Shown piece by piece: positions 28,074-36,341 of a DNA stretch of 41,378 bases. Position 1 is the stretch's first letter. Every line of letters begins with the position of its first letter. Both the position numbers and the translations under genes were made by a program. This DNA is from Verrucomicrobiota bacterium. Lineage in GTDB: Bacteria > Verrucomicrobiota > Verrucomicrobiia > Limisphaerales > JACQFS01. The notes below the pieces were generated by a model. That model searched no databases. It was not told the origin of the DNA and saw only the letters and a list, made by a program, of their open reading frames with translations. The DNA is taken from the NCBI GenBank assembly GCA_016199935.1, contig JACQFS010000031.1, forward strand, positions 1 to 41,378. The letters are read 5' to 3'.

Positions 28074-29462
28074 ATGAAATCAAAATGTTTTTCCGTCGCC
28101 ATCGCGCTCGTGCTCCTCTCCGGTTTTTCCGCACGCGCCGCCGCGCCGGACTTCAAGGCCGCGCTCGACGAAACCGTCCGCAATCTCACCACCTTCATCC
28201 AGACCGACACCGTCAGCCCGCCGGGAAACGAAACGCGCGGGGCCGAACTCCTCAAGTCGCTTCTCGAACGCGAGGGCATCGCCGCAGAAATCCTCGCACT
28301 CGAATCCACGCGCGGCAACGTGGTCGCGCGGCTCAAAGGCTCGGGCAAAAGGAAGCCGCTCCTGCTCATGGGGCACATTGATGTCGTCGGCGTCGAGCGC
28401 GAGAAGTGGACCGTGGACCCGTTCGCGGGCGTGCAGAAGGACGGCTACCTCTACGGCCGCGGGGCGATTGACAACAAGGGCATGACCACCTCGTTGCTCC
28501 AGATTTTCATCCTGCTCAAGCGCCTCGACGTCCCGCTCGACCGCGACGTGATCTTCCTCGCGTGCGCGGGCGAGGAGAGCACCACCTCCGTGGGCATTGA
28601 TTTCATGGTAAAGAACCACTGGGACAAAATCGCCGCCGAGTTCTGCCTCAACGAGGGCGGGCGCATGTTCGAGGAAAAGGGCGCCATCAAATTTGTCGGC
28701 GTCGCGACGGGCGAGAAGGTGCCGCGGCCGTTCCTCCTCTCGGCCAAGGGACCGAGCGGCCACGCGTCGCGGCCCATTCCCGGCAATGCCATCGTCCGCC
28801 TCGCCGCCGCCGTGGCCAAGGTCGGCGTGTGGCGCGCGCCGATGCGGCTCAACGACACGACGCGCGAATATTTCAAGCGCCTCGCCACCATCAGCGAGCC
28901 GGCCGAGGCGCGGCTCTACACGCACCTCGACGACCCGCAGGTGCAGGAGGAATTGTGGCTGCACCATCCCGCCGCCAACGCCGCCCTGCGCACCACGCTC
29001 ACCCCGACCATCATCAAGGGCGGCTTCCGCCTCAACGTCATCCCCGGCGACGCGCTCGCGCAGATTGACGTGCGCGCGCTGCCCGACGAGGACATCGAAT
29101 CGCTCGCCTCGGCGGTGCGGCGGCTCATTGACGATCCGCAGATCGAGGTCGTCCCGCCCGCGTCGGCCGGGCGGCCGGCCACGCCGCCCTCGCGCATGGA
29201 CACCGAGCTGTTCGCGGCGCTGGAGCGGGCGCAGAGGAAAATGTTCCCCCACGCCATCACCATTCCGCAGATGACCGTGGGCGCGACCGATTCCGCGCAA
29301 CTCCGCGCCAAGGGCGTGCAAGCCTACGGCCTGAACGTCCCGACCACCGACGCCGACGGCGGTCGGATGCACGGCAACGACGAGCGCGTGTCGGTGAAAA
29401 ACCTGGGGACGTTTTTGGAATACGTTTGGACGGTGGTGACGGACGTGGCGGGTAGGAAGTGA
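28074..29462 (+). CDS. Secreted M20 family metallopeptidase
   Basis: A 462-residue exported exo-peptidase of the M20/M25/M40 clan. The signal peptide is MKSKCFSVAIALVLLSGFSA with a cut near ARAAA. Di-metal site: H101 and D103 in GHIDVV, bridging D133 in GAIDNKG, catalytic E167 and ligand E168 in AGEEST, E194 in NEGG, and the late His in RMHGND. The lid/dimerisation domain lies around AKGPSGHASRP. Start at 28074 rather than an upstream ATG at 27984 because only this gives a signal peptide. Likely role: cleaving dipeptides or N-acyl amino acids in the periplasm. Divergent from the lipoprotein gene with a 139-nt gap. Confidence 0.92.
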   Translation: MKSKCFSVAIALVLLSGFSARAAAPDFKAALDETVRNLTTFIQTDTVSPPGNETRGAELLKSLLEREGIAAEILALESTRGNVVARLKGSGKRKPLLLMGHIDVVGVEREKWTVDPFAGVQKDGYLYGRGAIDNKGMTTSLLQIFILLKRLDVPLDRDVIFLACAGEESTTSVGIDFMVKNHWDKIAAEFCLNEGGRMFEEKGAIKFVGVATGEKVPRPFLLSAKGPSGHASRPIPGNAIVRLAAAVAKVGVWRAPMRLNDTTREYFKRLATISEPAEARLYTHLDDPQVQEELWLHHPAANAALRTTLTPTIIKGGFRLNVIPGDALAQIDVRALPDEDIESLASAVRRLIDDPQIEVVPPASAGRPATPPSRMDTELFAALERAQRKMFPHAITIPQMTVGATDSAQLRAKGVQAYGLNVPTTDADGGRMHGNDERVSVKNLGTFLEYVWTVVTDVAGRK

Positions 29463-29521
29463 GTGTCAACGTGCTGCTGGCAAAAATCCGGCAGCACGTT
29501 TTCAAGGACTTGGTTTTCGAG

Positions 29522-31453
29522 CTACGGCAGCAACACCGAGCGATAAAACCGTTTGGGTATAACCGGTGACTCCAAATCGATGTAGAGGTAAGGACTGCTC
29601 GGCAGTGTGATGTTCGTCAAAACGAGCCAGTTGTTCGTGTTCACAAGGTCGTTACGGTAATCAATGCGGTAGTTCGCGCCGACCGGACCCGCAATCGTCA
29701 GACCAGCGTATGTGTGAATATCAAAAACAGTCAGCGTCGCACCGGCACTGGTAACGCTGCCGACCGAATTGCTGACGAAGAGCGTGTAAAGACCTGCTTG
29801 CCCCGCGCCGAAGTTGGTCAAGGTCAGTGTGGCGTTTGTCGCCCCAGCGATATTCGTCGCGTTGAGCAACCACTGATACGTGAATGGCGCGCTGCCACTG
29901 ACGCCCGCCGAGAGCGTCACGTTTCCGCCACTCGAAAGCGTCTGGCTTAACGGCTGAACGGTTATGGCTGGCGGCACCGTCACGACATCAACCAATATTT
30001 CCGCATAGTGCCCGACGCCCGGATTGAACACGTCGCCCAAAGGCCCATCGCCAAAGAAGCGCTGGATTCCTTGGAACGCGAAGGTCATGGCCAGGCGGAG
30101 CCGGTAAGTTCCTGGTGTGGTCGGCGCGGTAAAGTTGAAAGTCTTGTTCACCTTCCGAGGCGAGCCTTGCGACCCACCGTTTTCCAAGAGCGCAATTGGG
30201 GAGTTGGTCTGCCATTCGGCCAGCACGGTTTTGTAAACCACCGCATTGGAGTTGGCGTTTGACCGAATCGTGAACGCCAATCCGCTCGTCATTGGCTGTC
30301 CTGCAACCACCGCTCGGGGCAAATTCCAAAACTCCAACCGTTCAATGTCCGAGGCGGTGTCTTCTCCGCCGTCAGGACTGTAGTATGCCCTTGTGCCAGC
30401 CGCTTCAGCGTCGAGGAAATAGTCTTGCACCGGAGGATTCGCCACTCTGATTGTGACCTCGGCGTAATGACCAACGCCCGGATTTGATGCGTCACCAAGC
30501 GGCCCATCGCCGTAAAAATGTTGAATGCCTTGGAAAGCAAATGTCATCGCCAAGCGCAGGCGGTAAAGCCCAGGAGTTGATGGTGCCGTGAAACTGAAAG
30601 TTTGCCGGACTGTGCGCGGCGCACCCTGCGAAGCCCCAGTTTCCAGTAACACAATCGGGGTGTTGGTCTGCCACTCTGCCAGCACGGTTTTGTAAACCAC
30701 CGCATTGGAGTTGGCGTTTGAACGAATCGTGTAGGCCAGTGCTGATTGAACTGTTTGCCCCGGCGTCACCACCTTTGGCAGGTTCCAATAGTCAACGCGC
30801 TCAATGTCCGAGCCCGGGTCTTCACCGCCGCCTGGGCTGTAGTATGCCCTCGTCGCAGCCGCTTCGGCATCGAGGAAGAAATCCTGCACAGGAGAATTCT
30901 CCACCCTGATGGTGAGTTCGGCGTAATGACCCACGCCAGGATTAGATGCGTCACCCAGCGGCCCGTCTCCGAAGAAGCGTTGGATGCCTTGGGAGGCAAA
31001 CGTCATTGCCAGACGGACGCGATAAACCCCCGGCGTGACCGGCGCGGTGAAACTGAATATCTTTCGGACGGTCCGCGGTGAACCCTGTGACTCGCCATTC
31101 TCCAAAAGCGCTATCGGCGAGTTCGTTTGCCACTCGGCCAACACGGTTTTGTAAACGATGGCATTTACGTTCGCGTTGGAACGAATTGTATAGGCGAGCG
31201 AGGATTGAACTAGCTGACCTGGTCTGACCACTTCCGGCAGATTCCAATATTCGACTCGCGCGATGTCGGAGTTGGTGGCTTCTCCTCCACCGGGACTGTA
31301 GTAACCCCGCAAGTCCGGGTTTGCCGGCGTGCCATTCATGAGAGCTTCAAGGAAATAGTCGCGCGGAGACGCGGCGAGCACGGGGAGGTTCAGGAAGAAG
31401 AGTGCGGCGACGACTACCAACACCTTACCGGCAAGTCTGACTGTTTGTTTCAT
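29522..31453 (-). CDS. Secreted protein with three 153-residue repeats and an Ig-like domain
   Basis: 643 residues. Signal peptide 1-28 (VVVAALFFLNLPVLAAS). Three tandem copies of a ~153-residue module start near 37, 190 and 343; the YYSP motif sits at 51, 204 and 357, exactly 153 apart. Shared features: DIERxEYWNLP, LAYTIRSNAN, VYKTVLAEWQTN, TFSFTAPxTPGxYRLR and FxGDGPLGD.xNPGVGHYAE. An Ig-like domain (~495-576, SGSAPFTYQWLLN) and a ~65-residue C-terminal domain ending FYRSVLLP follow; both are usual in Limisphaerales secreted proteins. AAGGAG 9 nt upstream is a strong SD. The repeat family is not one I recognise; a beta-sandwich is likely from its extracellular setting. Confidence 0.85.
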   Translation of the reverse strand: MKQTVRLAGKVLVVVAALFFLNLPVLAASPRDYFLEALMNGTPANPDLRGYYSPGGGEATNSDIARVEYWNLPEVVRPGQLVQSSLAYTIRSNANVNAIVYKTVLAEWQTNSPIALLENGESQGSPRTVRKIFSFTAPVTPGVYRVRLAMTFASQGIQRFFGDGPLGDASNPGVGHYAELTIRVENSPVQDFFLDAEAAATRAYYSPGGGEDPGSDIERVDYWNLPKVVTPGQTVQSALAYTIRSNANSNAVVYKTVLAEWQTNTPIVLLETGASQGAPRTVRQTFSFTAPSTPGLYRLRLAMTFAFQGIQHFYGDGPLGDASNPGVGHYAEVTIRVANPPVQDYFLDAEAAGTRAYYSPDGGEDTASDIERLEFWNLPRAVVAGQPMTSGLAFTIRSNANSNAVVYKTVLAEWQTNSPIALLENGGSQGSPRKVNKTFNFTAPTTPGTYRLRLAMTFAFQGIQRFFGDGPLGDVFNPGVGHYAEILVDVVTVPPAITVQPLSQTLSSGGNVTLSAGVSGSAPFTYQWLLNATNIAGATNATLTLTNFGAGQAGLYTLFVSNSVGSVTSAGATLTVFDIHTYAGLTIAGPVGANYRIDYRNDLVNTNNWLVLTNITLPSSPYLYIDLESPVIPKRFYRSVLLP

Positions 31454-31786
31454 AGGTTTGCTGCTCCTTGCGCAACAAACACTCTACGGAACAGAAGGGG
31501 CGCGAACCCAACGCGCCCCCACTGAGGCACCGCGAAGCGCCTTCACAGAAAACGCGCCAAGCCGCGCCCGAGTGGGCGCGACTTCGGTCGGTTTCTGTGG
31601 GGCCGGGGAAAATTCGCGGTTTTCAGTGGGCCCGTAGCCGAAGCTACGCAAATGGTTTGTGGGTTTATTTACATAGCTGTCCTTCTGGGACGACGGATTG
31701 CTATCAGAGTGCTCCGAATCCGCAAGGCTTGATTTCCGGTCGAGTGCGTCCGAACCTTGAGGAAAGTTCTCGTTGAACTCGCCACC
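31454..31786. other. Hairpin-rich intergenic region, leader of the 29522-31453 gene
   Basis: 333 nt without a gene. Read on the minus strand it contains: a 6-bp stem with a UUCG tetraloop (31633-31648); an imperfect long palindrome (31544-31599) whose outer 8 bp are perfect and whose core is a perfect 7-bp hairpin at 31563-31580; and an 8-bp hairpin (31497-31504 with 31512-31519). The SD AAGGAG follows close to the start. No known riboswitch is recognised. It also holds the 3' flank of the propeller gene at 31787; no T-tract terminator was found. Confidence 0.5.
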
Positions 31787-33079
31787 TCACCGCAAATCCA
31801 CGCACACCAATTGTCCTTTGTCCCGCGCGTAGAACAAGCCGTCCGCCAGCGCGGCGTGGGCGCGGACGCCGCGGCCGAGGATTTGGGCACGGGCGGTTTC
31901 GTGGTAGCCGTCGGGCGAGGCGGCAGCGCGGATGAGTTCGCCGTTTTCCGTGAGCACCAGCAGCGAATCGCCCGCGAGCAGCACGTTCGCGCCGGCGAGG
32001 CCGGGTTTGCCCCAGCGCACTTGTCCGGTCCCCATTTCCACACAGCGCAGTTCCGTCCCGCCGATGTCGTGGCGCCCGTGCAGGCCGTAGAGCAAACCGT
32101 CGCGATGAACGGCCGTGGTGAATTGGAGCGAGAGATCTTCATCGCTCGCCCAGACTTTCGCGGGCCTCCCGTTTGTCATGCGCATCAGCAGTCCACCGAG
32201 GTCGTAGGCTGCGGAGATAAAGATATTGTCGCCCGCCACCGTCGGCAGCGCGCCGGTGACCGAGGCTTGGACGGGCGGGCGAAACGGCTGCTCGAACAGG
32301 ATTTTTCCATCCGCTGGGTCGAGGCCGATGAAATGGCCCCGCGTGAGCGCCAGAATGTGGCGCTTGCCGCCGAGCGTGGCCGCGACGGGCGAGGAGTAGC
32401 TTGGTTCGTCGGAGAAACTGTGCCACAAAATTTTTCCAGTCTCGCGGTCGAACGCCACGAGGCAGGCGGCCCCGCCGTTCGGAGCGCGGAGCTCTGGCTC
32501 CGCACGCGCGGAGCTGGAGCTCCGCGCTCCGCCCACGTCCACGATCACCGCTTTGCCCTCGACGAGTGGCGAGCACGCCAAGCCGAAGAATCCCTGCGGC
32601 GCGGCAAATTCCTTTTTGCAATCCACGCTCCAGATTTTCTTTCCGTCGGCGAGCGCGGTGCAGGTGAGCGCGCCATCCGCGCCGAACGTGAACACCTTGC
32701 CATCCGCCACCGTGGGCGTGCCGCGCGGGCCGGGGTCGAAGCCGAAGTTGTCGCGATACGCGGTGGGATACTCGAACTTCCAGAGCGGCTTCCCGTCTTT
32801 CGCGTCGAGGGCCTCGACGGTCTCCGCATCGCCGACGCGCGTGAAGAGGATGAGTTTGCCCTGCGCGACGACGGGTGCGGCGAAGCCCTGGCCGATTTTT
32901 TTCTGCCATAGCACGCGCGGACCGCCCTTGGGCCAAGCGGCGGCGAGGTCTTTGCCGGAGTAAATGCCGTCGCGATTCGGGCCGAGCAGTTGCGGCCAGT
33001 CGGCGGCGCGCAGGCAGAGGGCAGAGGTCAGAAGACAGAGGGCAGCGAGGAACGGCAGCGGCGCGCGGCGAAATTTCAT
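31787..33079 (-). CDS. Secreted PQQ-like beta-propeller protein with in-frame palindrome
   Basis: 430 residues from ATG 33079 (the frame is open to 33109). A signal peptide ends near LCLRAA, then DWPQLLGPNRDG and propeller blades (DAKDGKPLWKF, ALADGKKIWSV, DRETGKILWHS). It is a paralogue of the protein at 26120. Where the paralogue has VEVGGQPNSGVVAFD, this one has VDVGG, then an insert GARSSSSARAEPELRAP (residues ~184-200), then NGGAACLVAFD. The insert is encoded exactly by a 50-bp palindrome. It is probably the last gene of the minus-strand cluster starting at 35381. Role unknown; no catalytic residues seen. Confidence 0.87.
   Translation of the reverse strand: MKFRRAPLPFLAALCLLTSALCLRAADWPQLLGPNRDGIYSGKDLAAAWPKGGPRVLWQKKIGQGFAAPVVAQGKLILFTRVGDAETVEALDAKDGKPLWKFEYPTAYRDNFGFDPGPRGTPTVADGKVFTFGADGALTCTALADGKKIWSVDCKKEFAAPQGFFGLACSPLVEGKAVIVDVGGARSSSSARAEPELRAPNGGAACLVAFDRETGKILWHSFSDEPSYSSPVAATLGGKRHILALTRGHFIGLDPADGKILFEQPFRPPVQASVTGALPTVAGDNIFISAAYDLGGLLMRMTNGRPAKVWASDEDLSLQFTTAVHRDGLLYGLHGRHDIGGTELRCVEMGTGQVRWGKPGLAGANVLLAGDSLLVLTENGELIRAAASPDGYHETARAQILGRGVRAHAALADGLFYARDKGQLVCVDLR
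32481..32530. repeat. 50-bp palindrome inserted in a coding sequence
   Basis: Arms 32481-32503 and 32508-32530 pair over 23 bp with 2 mismatches around a 4-nt loop. Each half also contains its own hairpin (for example a 10-bp stem with CC loop on the minus strand). It lies inside the propeller gene, in frame, and is homologous to the element at 40178. Confidence 0.9.
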
Positions 33080-33130
33080 GGCGACTTTGTAAATCAGATT
33101 CGCGCGCAACGGAAGCGCGTCGCGCCGCGT

Positions 33131-33742
33131 TCAGTCGCCGCCCCGCACGCCACTCGTCGCCCAGAGCCACGCGCCGATGATCGCCGCGACGAGTCCGACC
33201 ATCACGACGTCGCCGGCGACGGCGACGGGCGTGAGCGCGACGCGCGCCGGGGTGCCGTCGCTCACCTGGTAGCCGGGCAGGGCGTAGGGGCCGGCGGGCC
33301 AGCCGGTGACGCGCATCGTGAAGTGCGCGCGATCCGGCGCGAGCAGGACGTAGCCGCCGGTGGGAAGTGTCGCGGGCGGTTCGGCCAACACGGGCACCGG
33401 CGTCAGGTCGGTGGCGGAGCGTTTCGAAACAAAGTTCGGTTTGCGCCGGGCGGCGAGGCGGTCGGCATTCTCGCGGAGGAAATAACTGCGCGGTTGCACG
33501 CGGGTGGAGCGATCCTTCGCCTCGTCGTATTGCACGAGGAAATCGTCGTGGGCCGGCGAGTGGTGGACGAGCAGCCGGCCGTTGGCGGCGGGAAAACATT
33601 CCGATTCGAGATCGCTCCCGGACCACAGCCGGTGCGTGAGGCTGACGTCGCGGGCGGTTTCGCAGCCGGTGCCCAGCCAGCCGAGCGCGAGGGCCAGCAC
33701 GGCGGCGGTGAATTTTTTTCCGATGGAAATGTTCGTGCGCAT
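33131..33742 (-). CDS. Lipoprotein with C-terminal membrane segment
   Basis: 203 residues. MRTNISIGKKFTAAVLALALG is the signal, with lipobox LGTGC at ~23-27. The centre (LTHRLWSGSDLESECFPA, QYDEAKDRSTRVQPRSYFL) has no family I can name. The C-terminus has a transmembrane helix (VVMVGLVAAIIGAWLWATSG), so it may be anchored at both ends. The start at 33742 is set by the signal peptide. Only 1 nt separates it from the zinc ribbon gene upstream, so the two are almost certainly cotranscribed. Confidence 0.75.
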   Translation of the reverse strand: MRTNISIGKKFTAAVLALALGWLGTGCETARDVSLTHRLWSGSDLESECFPAANGRLLVHHSPAHDDFLVQYDEAKDRSTRVQPRSYFLRENADRLAARRKPNFVSKRSATDLTPVPVLAEPPATLPTGGYVLLAPDRAHFTMRVTGWPAGPYALPGYQVSDGTPARVALTPVAVAGDVVMVGLVAAIIGAWLWATSGVRGGD

Positions 33743-33743
33743 C

Positions 33744-34022
33744 TCAGCGCCAGAGCAGGAGCGTGACGAAACCCGCGACGAGCACGGCGGCGAGCACCCA
33801 CCAATACCACGCCACGCCGCGCGGCCGGGTCCGTTCCCCGCCGCCAAATTCGCCCTCCACGAAATCCGCGTAGTCAAACTTCTCGTCCGGCAGTCCGAGC
33901 TCCTGCGCCTTCGCCTCCTCCGACCAGCCGGTCTGCGCGTCGGAGCCGCACTGGGGGCAGACCTCCGCGTGGAGCGGAATGTCCGCGCCGCAGTGGGGAC
34001 AGTTTTCGGGCGCTTTGGGCAT
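33744..34022 (-). CDS. Zinc-ribbon membrane protein
   Basis: 92 residues. The N-terminal double CxxC zinc ribbon uses C8, C11, C22 and C25 (CPHCGADIPLHAEVCPQCGSD). An acidic linker contains GLPDEKFDYADFVEGEF, and a C-terminal helix (WYWWVLAAVLVAGFVTLLLW) anchors it with the ribbon in the cytoplasm. Proteins of this layout are common in PVC bacteria and of unknown function. Gaps are 9 nt upstream to the GNAT gene and 1 nt downstream. Confidence 0.85.
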   Translation of the reverse strand: MPKAPENCPHCGADIPLHAEVCPQCGSDAQTGWSEEAKAQELGLPDEKFDYADFVEGEFGGGERTRPRGVAWYWWVLAAVLVAGFVTLLLWR

Positions 34023-34031
34023 AGTGCGGCC

Positions 34032-34613
34032 TCAGGCCATGCCGGCGTATTCCTCGTCGGTGACGAGTTCGAGGCCCATGAGAATGTAGTCGTGCGCGAG
34101 CGCCTGCATGTCCTTCACGTAATCCGGCTGACGCATCAGCTCGGTGAAACCCGCGTGCGCGAACAGCTTCATCGCGGCACTCTGCTCGCCGATGAACTCC
34201 GCCTCCAGCCGTTCCAATCCGGCCGAGCGCGCGGTCTCGATGATCTCGGCGAGCAGCGCGCGGGCGAGTCCGCGGCCGCGGTAATCCTTGTGGACGAAGA
34301 CGCTCACGCGGCCGATCTGGCGTTTCCAACCGCCGAGCTGCTGGTGGAGCGTGGCGTCGGCGAGGATGCGTTTGCCGGCGACGGCGAGCAGCGGGAGGTT
34401 GCGGCCGTAATCAATGCTCTGGCACCACTGGCGGATGACCTCCGGCTCGGTGACGCGGTGCTTGAGGAAGAGCCGTTCCCGCTCGGGCACGTCGAGGAAG
34501 AATTCGTGGAAATTTTTCTCGTCGTCCGCGCGCAGCGGGCGGAACTCGCAGTCGGTGCCGTCCTTCAGCCGGACGGTCTTCGGAAATTCTTCGAGCGCGG
34601 ATTCGAGTGACAT
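34032..34613 (-). CDS. GNAT family N-acetyltransferase
   Basis: 193 residues. The acetyl-CoA pyrophosphate loop is in VSVFVHKDYRGRGLARALL (motif A, R/QxxGxG/A type, near 104-122), followed by FAHAGFTELMRQPDYVKD. The N-terminal half (LRADDEKNFHEFFLDVPE ... FLKHRVTEPE) resembles GNATs appended to other enzymes. The substrate is unknown. It sits in the minus-strand cluster 35381-31787, 30 nt after the membrane protein gene. Confidence 0.9.
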   Translation of the reverse strand: MSLESALEEFPKTVRLKDGTDCEFRPLRADDEKNFHEFFLDVPERERLFLKHRVTEPEVIRQWCQSIDYGRNLPLLAVAGKRILADATLHQQLGGWKRQIGRVSVFVHKDYRGRGLARALLAEIIETARSAGLERLEAEFIGEQSAAMKLFAHAGFTELMRQPDYVKDMQALAHDYILMGLELVTDEEYAGMA

Positions 34614-34643
34614 GACGTTTTGTTCCGCGACGGCGCGGAGCGG

Positions 34644-35381
34644 TTAATGCAGTTTCGGATGTTTGAACTCGCCCGCGAGGCCGGGCCGGCGGGCGGCGGT
34701 GCGCGTGTCCATCGCCCGCGGGTCCAGCGCCCAGCGCGCGGCGAGATCGGCGAGGCGCTCGCAGTTCTGCTGCGCGGCGGCGACCGCGCGCGGCGACGGC
34801 CGCCGGCCCGGCTCGCGGTAGGGTTCGCAGACGAGGCGCAGGTCGCGTTCGACCTGCGTGAGCTCGCCCTGGTTCCACAACGCCTGGTCCGCCCACGCGT
34901 AGGCGCGCACCACGTTCCCGTCGTTCGCCTTCACCCACGCGTGGTGGTAGAAAATATTTTCCGCGCTGAAATAAACCACCAGCCCGAGCTCGCGGCTGAG
35001 GTCCAGGAGGAAGCGGAAGAAACGGTCCACGTCCTCCTCCGGCTCGGGCAGGCCCGCGCCGAGCACGAGCACCCAGCCGTCGGCCGGCGGCGAGATGAAC
35101 ACCCGATCGTCCGCGTGCGTGACGGCGTCGCTCCACGCGCACGGCGTGGTGCGCTGGAGATTCAGGGCGGTGGCGACGGCGCGGATGTCCTGGGTCTTGA
35201 TGGCGAGCCACGCGCGCGGGAGGTCGGCGAAGAGCGGTGATTCCGGCGGCCAACCCGAGAGGGAGGAATCATCGAGCCGGTAGGGGATGATCCGCGTGTG
35301 CCGACGCGCGAGCCACCAGAAGAAAAAACCAACCCCCACGGTGAATCCCAGTGAAATCAGGATGGGCAGGATGAAGCTCAT
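34644..35381 (-). CDS. Membrane-anchored protein of unknown family
   Basis: 245 residues from ATG 35381, chosen because it opens with a transmembrane helix (ILPILISLGFTVGVGFFFWWL). The soluble part contains IKTQDIRAVATALNLQ, DRVFISPPADGWVLVLGAGLP, a LSRELGLVVYFSAENIFYHHAWVK segment and a Tyr/Trp/Arg-rich stretch (VVRAYAWADQALWNQGE). No named domain is recognised; the GWVLVLG phrase recalls small SMI1/KNR4-like or DUF-type surveillance domains only weakly. It is the first gene of a five-gene minus-strand cluster. The frame upstream to 35636 runs through a repeat and is not coding. Confidence 0.72.
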   Translation of the reverse strand: MSFILPILISLGFTVGVGFFFWWLARRHTRIIPYRLDDSSLSGWPPESPLFADLPRAWLAIKTQDIRAVATALNLQRTTPCAWSDAVTHADDRVFISPPADGWVLVLGAGLPEPEEDVDRFFRFLLDLSRELGLVVYFSAENIFYHHAWVKANDGNVVRAYAWADQALWNQGELTQVERDLRLVCEPYREPGRRPSPRAVAAAQQNCERLADLAARWALDPRAMDTRTAARRPGLAGEFKHPKLH

Positions 35382-35453
35382 GGGTTGGTGGGCGAAGCAT
35401 AGCGGCGGTCGGCCGTTCTTCAAATGCAATCGGAGGGAGGGGATGTCTAAGCT

Positions 35454-35577
35454 CCAAGCTCCAAGCTCCAAGGACCAGAGAAGCGCCAAGCGCCAAAGCG
35501 TGTGGAGGCACTGTGGCGTAGGTGCCCGTTGTGTTTGCGATTTGAAGATTCCCTGGTGATTGGTTCTTGGTGCTTGG
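35454..35577. repeat. Imperfect inverted repeat with 7-bp tandem AAGCTCC words
   Basis: Arms 35454-35482 and 35549-35577 align over 29 nt with 6 mismatches and no gaps. The left arm begins with three AAGCTCC copies. It lies in the 257-nt space between divergent genes at 35381 and 35639. Nothing else was seen in that space. Confidence 0.65.
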
Positions 35578-35638
35578 ATGTTTTTTAGCTTTGAGCTTCG
35601 CCCCGCCGCCGCTTTAATCCCCGCACTCAATTCCATCC

Positions 35639-36313
35639 ATGAAACTCCTCCGCTCCCTCGCTCTCCTCGCCGCCCTTTCCCTCGCCGCGCTCGCGTCCGC
35701 CGCGGAGTTCCGCACGCAGCCGGCCCAGCGCGGGCCCACGCGCGTTGCGTGCGTGGGCGACAGCATCACCTACGGTGCGAACATTCCCGAGCGCGAGAAG
35801 AACGCCTACCCCGCCTCGCTTTGGCGCATGCTCGGCCCGCTTTACGACGTGAAAAATTTCGGCGCCAACGCCGCCACGCTGCTCAAGAAAGGCGACAAGC
35901 CCTACTGGGACCTCCAGGAGTTCAAGGACGCCGACGCCTACGCGCCCGACATCGTGGTCATCAAGCTCGGCACCAACGATTCCAAGCCGCACAACTGGGC
36001 GCACAAGGACGAGTTCGCCGCCGACGCCCGCGCGCTCGTGCAACACTTCCGCGCGCTGCCGAGCAAGCCGCTCGTTTACGTCTGCCTGCCCGTGCCGGTG
36101 TATCAGGACCGCTGGGGCATCAACGAGAAGACCGTCGCGGGCGAAATCATCCCGGCGCTCCGGCAGGTGGCGAAGGAACTCGGTGCGCCCGTGATTGACC
36201 TTCACGCCGCGATGCGCGAGCGCGGCGAGTATTTCCCCGATGGTGTGCATCCGAACCAGGCCGGCGCGGCGTTCATGGCGCAGGCCGTGCGCTACGAGAT
36301 CGCGCCGCACTGA
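35639..36313 (+). CDS. Secreted SGNH/GDSL hydrolase
   Basis: 224 residues, exported (MKLLRSLALLAALSLAALASAA signal). Catalytic blocks are complete: block I GDSI with S42, block II Gly in NFGANAAT, block III N113 in GTNDS, block V D201 and H204 in DGVHPN. This class includes sialate O-acetylesterases and other carbohydrate esterases; the exact substrate is unknown. It opens a plus-strand pair with the VOC gene 53 nt downstream, separated by a perfect 12-bp palindrome. Confidence 0.92.
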   Translation: MKLLRSLALLAALSLAALASAAEFRTQPAQRGPTRVACVGDSITYGANIPEREKNAYPASLWRMLGPLYDVKNFGANAATLLKKGDKPYWDLQEFKDADAYAPDIVVIKLGTNDSKPHNWAHKDEFAADARALVQHFRALPSKPLVYVCLPVPVYQDRWGINEKTVAGEIIPALRQVAKELGAPVIDLHAAMRERGEYFPDGVHPNQAGAAFMAQAVRYEIAPH

Positions 36314-36341
36314 GACTGGCGAACCGGCTTGAATCGCCGTC

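Noticed and set aside
27935-28378. Longer N-terminus of the small lipoprotein (to 28378)
   Set aside because: It would overlap the M20 peptidase start and signal peptide on the other strand; the lipoprotein signal begins exactly at 27934.
31454-31786. Known riboswitch (c-di-GMP, SAM, cobalamin)
   Set aside because: The hairpins do not show the conserved cores of these classes; kept only as an unexplained structured region.
35382-35636. Upstream extension of the 34644 membrane protein
   Set aside because: The extension translates an inverted repeat (35454-35577) and precedes the natural transmembrane start.
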